A stretch of 64,000 nt of DNA from Bryobacterales bacterium (GTDB lineage Bacteria > Acidobacteriota > Terriglobia > Bryobacterales > Bryobacteraceae): NCBI GenBank assembly GCA_003135055.1, contig PLDF01000139.1, positions 20,966-84,965 of the forward strand, read 5' to 3'. Position 1 is the stretch's first letter. Each line of letters begins with the position of its first letter. Positions 8,617 through 15,621 of the stretch are shown piece after piece. A program made the position numbers and the translations under genes. The notes beneath the pieces were generated by a model. The model saw only the letters and a list, made by a program, of their open reading frames with translations, ran no database searches and was not told where the DNA came from.

Positions 8617-9405
8617 ATGAATTCACCCCAACGATTTGCCGGCAAGGTCGTTCTAGTCACCGGCGCCGGCCACGGCATCGGCCGCGCCATCGCCGAGCGC
8701 TTTGGCGCCGAAGGCGCGCTGGTGGCCGTCAACGACCTGCATGCGGAGCGCGCCCGCGAAGTGGCCGCCGGTATCCCCGAGGCAACCGGCATCGGCGCCG
8801 ACGTCTCCAGCAAGACGCAAGTCGACGCCATGTTCGACCAGTTGATCGAGCGCTTCGGAACCATCGACGTGCTGGTGAACAACGCCGGCGACATCTACGC
8901 GGCGCGGCACTTTCTGGAAGGCGACGAAGCCTGGTGGGACCACGTCCTCGGCGTCAACCTCAAGGGCGCATTCCTCTGCTCATTGCGCGCCGCGCACGTG
9001 ATGGCGCGGAAGCGTTCGGGCGCCATCGTTCATATGTCGAGCGGCGGCGCCACCCGCGCGCACCGCGGCAACGTGGCCTACGATGCGTCCAAAGGCGGCA
9101 TCGAGGCCATGACCCGGGCCATGGCGCTCGACCTGGCTCCCTATGGAGTCCGCGTCAACGCGGTGGTGCCGGGCCTGATCCGCACCTACGACATAGACGA
9201 CGCGCTGGCCGCCGAGCGCGGGCAGGTGGTTCCGATGGGCCGCCTGGGCGACGCGGAAGAGTTGGCCGGACCAACCGTCTTTCTGGCCACGGAAGACGCC
9301 CGCTACATCACCGGCGCGTGTCTGGTGGTGGATGGCGGAGTGCTAGTGCAGCAGCGTTCCACCCCGCTCGATACATTTCCGGTGAGCCGCTTCCCGCATT
9401 TGTAG
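8617..9405 (+). CDS. SDR-family NAD(P)-dependent oxidoreductase
   Basis: This is a classical short-chain dehydrogenase/reductase of 262 residues. The cofactor motif TGAGHGIG is at residues 15-22, NNAG at 88-91, the catalytic serine at about 141 (MSSGG) and the YxxxK pair at Tyr155/Lys159. Asp40 after the second strand (AVND) is in a position that often favours NAD over NADP. The family oxidises or reduces alcohols, sugars and hydroxyacids, and the substrate cannot be read from sequence. The gene stands alone; it is not part of the preceding T6SS operon, from which a 120-base gap separates it. Confidence 0.9.
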   Translation: MNSPQRFAGKVVLVTGAGHGIGRAIAERFGAEGALVAVNDLHAERAREVAAGIPEATGIGADVSSKTQVDAMFDQLIERFGTIDVLVNNAGDIYAARHFLEGDEAWWDHVLGVNLKGAFLCSLRAAHVMARKRSGAIVHMSSGGATRAHRGNVAYDASKGGIEAMTRAMALDLAPYGVRVNAVVPGLIRTYDIDDALAAERGQVVPMGRLGDAEELAGPTVFLATEDARYITGACLVVDGGVLVQQRSTPLDTFPVSRFPHL

Positions 9406-9497
9406 TTAGTGGGGCAGCCAATCCTGGCTGCAGCCGGCTTTCAGCCGGCTCCGAGTTTCTACATTCTGATCAAGTCGGATGTGAGGTGGCGCGAGGC

Positions 9498-9585
9498 GGG
9501 ACAGACGATCGTTTTTTGTCGTCTGTCGCGAGGCCGTACTGTAGCGAAACATGACAGACCGCGAAAAGCGATGGTCTGTCCTACC
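9498..9585. repeat. Dispersed palindrome R2, copy a
   Basis: A palindrome formed by ACAGACGATCG, a T-run and CGTCTGTC is followed by a second arm GACAGACC...GATGGTCTGTCC. Almost the same arrangement recurs at 13283-13459, and a related one at 22752-22850. Both close copies share the internal segment GTACTGTAGCGAAACATGAC. It occupies most of the gap between the SDR gene and the fucosidase gene. Confidence 0.85.
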
Positions 9586-9663
9586 GGCGCCCCATGGCCG
9601 GTAGTATTCTGAATCAAGCCGGCCTGCGAAAGGAACCCGCGAATCGGCAAAGGAGCGCTCAAG

Positions 9664-11214
9664 ATGAAAATCACCCGGCGAACGGCGTCCGCCCTTTTTG
9701 CCGCCGCCCCCGCTTTGTTGCTGCCGCGCAAATCCGCTGCGCAAGACGAGCTCCCCGCCATCGAGAGGGGACCCTTCGACGGCTCAGCCGAATCTCTGCG
9801 CGCCTACCGCATCCCCGAATGGTTCCGCGATGCCAAGTTCGGCATCTGGGCGCATTGGGGGCCGCAATCGGCCGCCGAATTCGGCGATTGGTACGCCCGC
9901 AACATCTACATACAGGATAGCGGGCAATACAAATATCACGTGGAGCGCTACGGGCATCCGTCGAAATTCGGCCACAAAGACATCTGTCAGTTGTGGAAAG
10001 GCGATAAGTTCGATCCCGGCCGCTTAATGCAGCTCTATAAGAAGGCCGGCGCGAAATACTTCATGAGCATGGGCGTGCATCATGACAATTTCGACTTGTG
10101 GAACTCGAAGTTTCAGCCGCGATGGAACGCCGTCGCCACCGGACCGAAGAAGGATATCGTCGGGCTATGGCGCAAAGCCGCCGGCGATTCCGGTCTCAAG
10201 TTCGCGGTGAGTGAGCACCTGTCCAATAGCTATAACTGGTTCGCCGTCTCGCATCAGTCGGATAAGACAGGCTCGCTGGCCGGAGTGAAGTACGATGGCG
10301 CAGATCCCGCTTACAACGATCTGTATCATCCGTTTCCCAACGACCAGCCCGCGCCTTCGAATGCCATGAGCCGGGACGCCCCATTCTCATGGCAGCGTCA
10401 ATGGTTCCTGCGCATCAAGGATCTGGTGGATAACTACCACCCCGACTTACTCTACACCGATGGCGGCATCCCCTTCGGCGACGTGGGTCTCAAGCTGGTG
10501 TCGCACTATTACAACGTCAATGCGAGGCTCCACGGCGGCAAAGTGGACGGCATCTTCACCAGCAAGACGGCGAAGGATTGCGAACGGGGAACGTGCGCTC
10601 TCGATATCGAGCGCGGCATCGCCAACGAAATTCTGCCGGACCCTTGGCAGACCGATACCTGCATCGGTAACTGGCACTATAAGAAGGGAATCGCTTATAA
10701 GACGCCAAAGACGGTGGTGGATATGCTGTGCGATATCGTCAGCCGCAACGGCAATCTGATGCTCAATTTCCCGCTGCCCAACAGCGGCATGCTCGATGAC
10801 GATGAGTTGAAGGTGCTCGACGGCATTACGCGATGGATGGCCGTAAACGGCGAAGGCATCTTCGGCACGCGTCCCTGGAAGGTCTCCGGCAACAATACGC
10901 CTCCACCAGGCGATCGGCAGCAAGGCTTCAACGAGCGCAATCGCAAAGACCTCACGGCGGCCGATATCCGCTACACCACAAAAAACGGCGTTCTCTACGT
11001 CTTCGTCATGGGATGGCCCGATCCAGGTCGTCCGCACGAATTGGCGCAACTGGCCCTGGGCGGGAAGCCCGGCGCCGGCAAAGTCCGCCGGGTGGAGTTG
11101 CTAGGCCACAAAGGCAACCTGAAGTTCACGCAGAACGAAACCGCGCTGGCCGTCGAGCTGCCCAACGAAAAGCCGTGCGACTACGCCGTCACTCTAAAGA
11201 TCGAGGGCGCCTGA
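9664..11214 (+). CDS. Secreted alpha-L-fucosidase, GH29
   Basis: GH29 enzymes release terminal alpha-L-fucose from glycans by a retaining mechanism. The 516-residue product begins with KITRRTASALFAAAPALLL, which looks like a Tat-type signal peptide, followed by an AQ/D cleavage region, so the enzyme is exported. Family hallmarks are WFRDAKFGIWAHWGP near the start, a YFMSMGVHHDNFDLW block and LLYTDGGIPFGD, in which Asp266 is the expected nucleophile. The C-terminal part (from about residue 430) looks like the usual small beta-sandwich. The ATG at 9664 is chosen because the signal peptide starts there. It overlaps the next ORF by one base. Confidence 0.9.
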   Translation: MKITRRTASALFAAAPALLLPRKSAAQDELPAIERGPFDGSAESLRAYRIPEWFRDAKFGIWAHWGPQSAAEFGDWYARNIYIQDSGQYKYHVERYGHPSKFGHKDICQLWKGDKFDPGRLMQLYKKAGAKYFMSMGVHHDNFDLWNSKFQPRWNAVATGPKKDIVGLWRKAAGDSGLKFAVSEHLSNSYNWFAVSHQSDKTGSLAGVKYDGADPAYNDLYHPFPNDQPAPSNAMSRDAPFSWQRQWFLRIKDLVDNYHPDLLYTDGGIPFGDVGLKLVSHYYNVNARLHGGKVDGIFTSKTAKDCERGTCALDIERGIANEILPDPWQTDTCIGNWHYKKGIAYKTPKTVVDMLCDIVSRNGNLMLNFPLPNSGMLDDDELKVLDGITRWMAVNGEGIFGTRPWKVSGNNTPPPGDRQQGFNERNRKDLTAADIRYTTKNGVLYVFVMGWPDPGRPHELAQLALGGKPGAGKVRRVELLGHKGNLKFTQNETALAVELPNEKPCDYAVTLKIEGA

Positions 11215-13235
11215 TGTCTCGCCGCCATGTATGTAGTGCTGTGACCGGGTGGTTCGCCGGTAACAACAGTTCGTGGCGCACGCACTCATGCGTGCAGCGT
11301 TCACACTCATGTGAACGCGACATCCCTCACAGCTTCGTCAATAGCGCAATCTATACCACATTCTTCACAATCCTAACCACCGCCGCCGTCTGCGCCCCCA
11401 ATCCCCTGGCCCCGCTCACTGTCTCCGAAATGCGCTCCGCCGCCGCCATCGTCAAAAGCTCCGGCCGCGCGCCCAACACCGCGCTATTCAGTATGATCGC
11501 GCTCCAGGAGCCTCCAAAAGACGCCGTGCTGAAGCAGACTCCCGTCCCGCGCCGCGCGTTCGCCGTGATCTACGATTACCCCTCCGACCAGACCTGGGAG
11601 GCCGTGGTCAATCTTTCCACGCCGCAGATCGATTCGTGGAAGGAAATTCCCGGAGTGGAGTCGCCGATTACCGGCGAGGATTCCGGCCTTGCCGACCGCA
11701 TCGCGCGCCGCGATCCGCGGTTCGCGCGCGCCATGTCCGCGCGCGGCATCCGCGATTTGAACAACGTCTACGGCGTCTCGTGGTCGGCCGGTTATTTTCA
11801 ACTGCCAGGCACGGAACAGGGCCGCGTAGTGCGCGAGGTGTTCTACTATGGCGGCGCGGGGCAGAATTATTTTGCGCACCCCATCGAAGGCCTTGTCGCG
11901 CACGTGAACATCACCGATGGAAAGGTGCTCGACTTTCTCGACATAGACCGCAACGCCCCCGTTTCGCGCGAGAATTTCGATCTGACGCCCGGCGCAACCG
12001 CGCCCAACCGCGCTGCGCCCGCGCCGCTGCACATCACGCAGCCCATGGGTCCGGGCTTCGAAGTGAAAGACAATGAAGTGCACTGGCAAAAGTGGCAGTT
12101 CCGTTTCGGTTTGCAGCCGCGCGAGGGACTGGTGCTTTACACCGTAGGATATGAGGATGGCGGCCGCGTTCGCCCCATCCTCTACCGCGCGGCGCTCTCG
12201 GAAATGGTGGTGCCCTATGGCGACCCTGGCGGCGGCTGGTTCTTCCGCAACAGTTTCGATGCCGGCGAGCTCGGTCTCGGTGTCACCGCGAGCTCGCAGC
12301 GGCCGGGGCTCGATTGCCCCGAGAACTGCCGCCTGTTCGACGCCGCCCTCGCGGATGAAACCGGCGACGCGCATACCGTTCCCGGAGCCATCTCCATCTA
12401 CGAAGTGGACGGCGGCATCGCCTGGAAGCACGGCGACAATACGCGCCGCGCACGCGACCTGGTGGTTTCGTTCCTCACCGAAGCCGGCAACTACGAGTAC
12501 GGTTTCGACTGGATCTTTCACCAGGATGGAACTTTGGAATCGCGCGTCGAGCTGACCGGCATCATGTCGGTGAAGGGCGTAGCGGATGACGCACACGACC
12601 CGTTCGGCCACATGGTCGCGAAGAATCTCCTGGCCGTGAATCACCAGCACTTCTTCACGTTTCGCCTCGATATGGATGTGGATGGGGTTGCCAATCGCGT
12701 GATGGAAATGAACAGCAAGCCCATGCCCGCGGGCCCGCAGAACGCTCAGAACAACGCGTTCACTATGGAGGAGACGCCGCTGCGCACGGAGAAGGAAGCA
12801 CAGCGCAATCTGAACCTGGATTCGAGCCGCCGCTGGATTGTGGTCAATCCCAACGCCGCCAATGCGTTCGGGCATCCCACCGGCTACGCGCTGTTGCCCG
12901 GCGAAAACGCCAAACCCTTCGCGGCCGCCGATTCCTGGGTGCGCAAGCGCGCCGCCTTCCTCGAATCGCACCTATGGGTGACGCCTTATCAAGCCGCCGA
13001 AATGTACGCGGGCGGCGATTATCCCAACCAGAGCCGCGGCGGCGACGGCTTGCCCAAGTGGGCGGCGGCGAACCGCTCCATCGACAACACCGACGTGGTG
13101 CTGTGGTACACCTTCGGCGTGACGCACAATCCGCGCCCGGAAGATTGGCCGGTGATGCCGGTCTACGATGCCGGTTTCAAGCTGGTTCCGTGGGGATTTT
13201 TCGGGCGCAACCCGGCGATGGACCTGCCGAAGTAG
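11214..13235 (+). CDS. Copper-containing primary-amine oxidase
   Basis: This enzyme oxidises primary amines to aldehydes with release of ammonia and hydrogen peroxide, using copper and a self-generated topaquinone. The conserved core runs from about residue 60 to the end. The topaquinone tyrosine is the first Tyr of AGNYEYGFDWIF, two copper histidines lie in NHQHFFTFRLD, and the third is in FGVTHNPRPEDWP. The catalytic Asp region is PYGDPGGGWFFRNSFDAGE. A hydrophobic segment, IYTTFFTILTTAAVCA, precedes the core and may be an export signal. The start is uncertain: ATG 11214 overlaps the fucosidase stop, and GTG 11292 is the other choice. A dispersed double hairpin lies within this 5' region. 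Confidence 0.85.
   Translation: MSRRHVCSAVTGWFAGNNSSWRTHSCVQRSHSCERDIPHSFVNSAIYTTFFTILTTAAVCAPNPLAPLTVSEMRSAAAIVKSSGRAPNTALFSMIALQEPPKDAVLKQTPVPRRAFAVIYDYPSDQTWEAVVNLSTPQIDSWKEIPGVESPITGEDSGLADRIARRDPRFARAMSARGIRDLNNVYGVSWSAGYFQLPGTEQGRVVREVFYYGGAGQNYFAHPIEGLVAHVNITDGKVLDFLDIDRNAPVSRENFDLTPGATAPNRAAPAPLHITQPMGPGFEVKDNEVHWQKWQFRFGLQPREGLVLYTVGYEDGGRVRPILYRAALSEMVVPYGDPGGGWFFRNSFDAGELGLGVTASSQRPGLDCPENCRLFDAALADETGDAHTVPGAISIYEVDGGIAWKHGDNTRRARDLVVSFLTEAGNYEYGFDWIFHQDGTLESRVELTGIMSVKGVADDAHDPFGHMVAKNLLAVNHQHFFTFRLDMDVDGVANRVMEMNSKPMPAGPQNAQNNAFTMEETPLRTEKEAQRNLNLDSSRRWIVVNPNAANAFGHPTGYALLPGENAKPFAAADSWVRKRAAFLESHLWVTPYQAAEMYAGGDYPNQSRGGDGLPKWAAANRSIDNTDVVLWYTFGVTHNPRPEDWPVMPVYDAGFKLVPWGFFGRNPAMDLPK
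11274..11321 (+). repeat. Dispersed double-hairpin element R3, copy a
   Basis: This element has two adjacent hairpins: ACGCA-ctca-TGCGT and GCGTTCAC-actcat-GTGAACGC. It lies in the 5' part of the amine-oxidase ORF. Other copies are at 53263-53312 (same strand) and 26452-26500 (opposite strand); in the latter the second stem has changed on both sides while the loop is unchanged. Confidence 0.85.
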
Positions 13236-13256
13236 GACAGGCCTCCTGGCCTGTCC
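13235..13256. repeat. Dispersed palindrome R1, copy b
   Basis: Single copy with arms GGACAGGCC and GGCCTGTCC. Its first base overlaps the TAG stop codon of the amine-oxidase gene, the same arrangement as after tssG. Confidence 0.85.
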
Positions 13257-13282
13257 GCGCAGTCTTTACATTGTGTGAGGTA

Positions 13283-13459
13283 GGACAGACGATCGTTTTT
13301 TGTCGTCTGTCAGGCGGCCGTACTGTAGCGAAACATGACAGGGGCGAAAAACCACCTGGCATATCGGGAAATCCCCCGAGCCTCGCGAGGTTTTTCATGA
13401 AGTTTCGCGGGCGGAACGCCCATCCCAACAGACCACGAAAGGCGATGGTCTGTCCTACC
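13283..13459. repeat. Dispersed palindrome R2, copy b (expanded)
   Basis: The left arm GGACAGACGATCG with T-run and CGTCTGTC, the internal GTACTGTAGCGAAACATGAC and the right arm GGCGATGGTCTGTCCTACC match the copy at 9498-9585. Here about 90 extra bases, including CTCGCGAGG and TTTCATGAAG-like small palindromes, separate the arms. It fills the gap before the DUF1080 gene. Confidence 0.8.
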
Positions 13460-13536
13460 AAGCGGCCGGGCAAATCGAACAACCGACCTGTAAGCAGCGC
13501 ATCGGCTGTCATCCGACTGTGCGAAGCTCTATAACT

Positions 13537-14232
13537 ATGAGGATTTCAGTTCCGCTCTCGATCTGTCTTGCAACGCTGCTGGCCGGTCACCTTGTGGCAG
13601 CCGGCGAAAAGCCGCTATTCAACGGCAAGAACCTGGATGGCTGGGAAGTAATCGGCGACGGGCAATGGACAGTCATGGCGGATGGAACCCTGCTCGGCCA
13701 GCGCATCGGCGACTACCGCAAAGTGTTCGTTCCGGGCGGGCCGTTGGCGACGCCGCAGCAGTTCAAGAGTTGGGTGGATACGCAATCGTGGCTCTACACG
13801 ACGCGTAACGATTTCGGCGAATTCGATCTGCACGTGGAGTATTGGACTAAGACCACGGGCAACAGCGGCGTCTCCATTCGCGATGTGTCGCGGGCGAAAG
13901 CGGCGATCATGACACCGCCGGATTACACGCACACGCCGTCCAAGATCGGCTATGAGATCCAGATTAATAATCGCTTTCCCGACCCACACCCGTCGGGCAG
14001 TATCTATGGATTTGTGGATGCGCCCAAAGAGGCGCAACACGAAGACGACTGGAACTCGATGGATATCTTGTCGCGAAACGACAAGATCACCGTGAAACTG
14101 AACGGCCACGTGGTGGCGGAGCATCCTGGCGATCCGAAGCGGTCGAAGGTAGGACCGATCGGCTTGCAGATGCATGATCAGTTTTCCATTATCATGTTCC
14201 GGAATGTGCGGATTCGCGAGATTGGGCGGTGA
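13537..14232 (+). CDS. Secreted DUF1080 / 3-keto-disaccharide hydrolase family protein
   Basis: Members of this concanavalin-like beta-sandwich family are secreted glycan-active proteins; some hydrolyse 3-keto sugars, and the substrate here is unknown. The 231-residue product has a signal peptide (VPLSICLATLLAGHLVAAG), then the family opening motif PLFNGKNLDGWEV and, near the end, the GPIGLQMHDQFSIIMFRNVRIREI block typical of DUF1080. The ATG at 13537 is preferred over an in-frame GTG 18 bases upstream because it starts directly at the signal peptide. It sits downstream of other exported sugar and amine enzymes but is separated from them by repeats. Confidence 0.88.
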   Translation: MRISVPLSICLATLLAGHLVAAGEKPLFNGKNLDGWEVIGDGQWTVMADGTLLGQRIGDYRKVFVPGGPLATPQQFKSWVDTQSWLYTTRNDFGEFDLHVEYWTKTTGNSGVSIRDVSRAKAAIMTPPDYTHTPSKIGYEIQINNRFPDPHPSGSIYGFVDAPKEAQHEDDWNSMDILSRNDKITVKLNGHVVAEHPGDPKRSKVGPIGLQMHDQFSIIMFRNVRIREIGR

Positions 14233-14431
14233 TAGCTGCTCGACGACCGCAGCCGACGTAGTTCGTTGGCCGGCTGAACCAGCCGAGAACTTGATATGCC
14301 AATATCACCCAGGAAAATAAAACACCAAGCCCTCCAATAAAGTGGCCAACAAATACGTAGATGTACCGTAGTGTGTGGTAGCCCGTTCCACTGACGGCGC
14401 TGACCGCACGGCGCTCATGCTCCTTAGACAT
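14192..14431 (-). CDS. Possible small membrane protein, unknown
   Basis: This 79-residue ORF has a polar N-terminus and one or two hydrophobic segments (YIYVFVGHFIGGLGVLFSWVI and following residues). It overlaps the last 41 bases of the DUF1080 gene on the other strand. I do not recognise a family, and the tail antisense to DUF1080 is atypical of a conserved protein. It may be chance; it is listed because hydrophobic segments of this kind are uncommon in random GC-rich frames. Confidence 0.2.
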   Translation of the reverse strand: MSKEHERRAVSAVSGTGYHTLRYIYVFVGHFIGGLGVLFSWVILAYQVLGWFSRPTNYVGCGRRAAITAQSRESAHSGT

Positions 14432-14763
14432 TTTGGTCCGGTTATAGCACTTGAGACCACTGGCGGCAGGGCTAAGCTGGAAGGTGAAACCAACAGATCC
14501 AGACCACTAGCGCCTTCTTCAATGGCACATCGAAGAAGACACCGCATTCTCGCCGCAAGGCAAGCACATCATTTCCCTTGACTTCTGAACCGCCTAAGCA
14601 TAGGCTGTTCTTATAGCCCACGGCGAGAGCCATCCCGTCGTGGCGACCAAGCAAGTTTGCAAAAGCTTGTTTGACATAGTAAATGATAAATTGTCTGAAG
14701 AAGTTTCTCAACTTCTTCCTAAAAATACAAATATTCATAAAAGATGTTTACAGGAAGGACACC
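14432..14763. other. Intergenic stretch, increasingly AT-rich
   Basis: No convincing gene. The last 120 bases (about 14650-14763) are clearly richer in A and T than the flanks, with many AAA/TTT runs, and lead into a small AT-rich ORF. This composition break is visible directly and suggests a piece of foreign or relaxed DNA. Confidence 0.5.
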
Positions 14764-14964
14764 ATGAAAAATCCGGAAAAGAAACGGCCCACAAAGCTCA
14801 CAAGACACATAAAGACCATTGTGGAATACGCCCGAAAGCTGCGAATCCCTAAAAATGCTATCGAAGAATTCCTGCGATCACTCACTCCAAAGTTGATCGA
14901 ACCCAACAACCTGACCGCCGAGCAACTTGAGGGTATTGTCAGCGACATAATCGCCACGTTTTAA
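14764..14964 (+). CDS. Small hypothetical basic protein
   Basis: This ORF of 66 residues begins with a Lys/Arg-rich segment (KNPEKKRPTKLTRHIKTI), followed by a predicted helical region ending in LTAEQLEGIVSDIIATF. It has an ATG and a good AGGAAGG ribosome-binding site 5 bases upstream. I do not recognise the family. The lower GC content and lysine-rich coding differ from neighbouring genes, which would fit recent acquisition. It has no obvious partner gene. Confidence 0.45.
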   Translation: MKNPEKKRPTKLTRHIKTIVEYARKLRIPKNAIEEFLRSLTPKLIEPNNLTAEQLEGIVSDIIATF

Positions 14965-15100
14965 ATCTCCTGGCGAGGCCCGAAGATAAGTCTTTTTTGT
15001 TGGGGGCTTCAAGGGGACGTAGTGTGGAAGAGGGATGTTCTCAAGGTATTCGGTGGGTTCATCCCTTCAGCTTGTGTTTCAAGACTTGGTAGAGGGTGTG

Positions 15101-15137
15101 GCTCTGATCGGAGCCGTTCGCGTCAGCAAGCGGTTTC
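15101..15137 (-). repeat. Partial R5 repeat that ends the DUF5615 toxin frame
   Basis: Read on the minus strand, this contains ACCGCTTGCTGACGCG, then CGGCTC, then GATCAGAGCC, matching bases 54980-55016 (plus strand) nearly exactly. The TGA of CTTGCTGACG is the stop codon of the truncated toxin ORF, so the toxin's last residues come from repeat sequence. Confidence 0.65.
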
Positions 15138-15329
15138 ACCATAGCACCGAATCTCGATGTCGCGGGGCGCGTTCAGCCGGGTGAGACATCCGGGACATTT
15201 CGTCTTCCATATGACGGCATCAGCAGTACTGCCCACTTCGGCGGATGCGACGTGAATGGAGCCCGGGAAAAGGTCGGTAAGGTCGCCGGCAAGCCTCGGC
15301 GCAAGCTTCTCGTCAACGAGTAGCTTCAA
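15123..15329 (-). pseudogene. Truncated DUF5615-type (PIN-like) toxin
   Basis: The N-terminus, MKLLVDEKLAPRLAGDLTDL followed by FPGSIHV, is the signature start of the DUF5615 PIN-like nuclease family, whose first conserved acid is in LVDE. Family members are about 110-120 residues; this frame has only 68. After the IW motif (residues 40-41) it loses the expected second acidic motif and runs into unrelated Cys-containing sequence and a dispersed repeat that supplies the stop. It overlaps the DUF433 antitoxin gene by 17 bases, the usual arrangement of this toxin-antitoxin pair. It is probably a dead toxin with a surviving antitoxin. Confidence 0.65.
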
Positions 15330-15546
15330 GAATCGTGATCCTATCCGGAATGCTGGCGAAGAATTCGTACACCGCTTGGAAATCCTCCTTCTCCAGATAC
15401 GGAAAGTCTTTTAGAATCTCACCCTCGGTCATTCCGGAGGCCAGATACGATGCGAGATCGTAAACTGTGAAGCGCAGGCCGCGGATGCAGGGTTTGCCGC
15501 CCATTTTGCCGGGTTCAACGGTAATGCGTGGGTTCAGGCCGGTCAT
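15313..15546 (-). CDS. DUF433 family antitoxin
   Basis: DUF433 proteins are small winged-helix-like DNA-binding antitoxins usually paired with a DUF5615 PIN-like toxin. The 77-residue product has the conserved PGKMGGKPCIRGLRFTVYDL block and the SGMTEGEILKDFPYLEKED helix region. It precedes and overlaps the truncated toxin, so the two would be co-translated. If the toxin is inactive, the antitoxin may persist as a plain repressor of its own promoter; that is inference. Confidence 0.88.
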   Translation of the reverse strand: MTGLNPRITVEPGKMGGKPCIRGLRFTVYDLASYLASGMTEGEILKDFPYLEKEDFQAVYEFFASIPDRITILEATR

Positions 15547-15621
15547 GGATGTATCATGCCCATGATAGCGCCTGGATCAACGCCACAATCCGGAAACACG
15601 CACGCCGTTCCCGCCCCATCC

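Noticed and set aside
10833..11213. Upstream extension of the amine-oxidase frame
   Set aside because: This part is an out-of-frame reading of the fucosidase gene; the amine oxidase cannot plausibly start before 11214.
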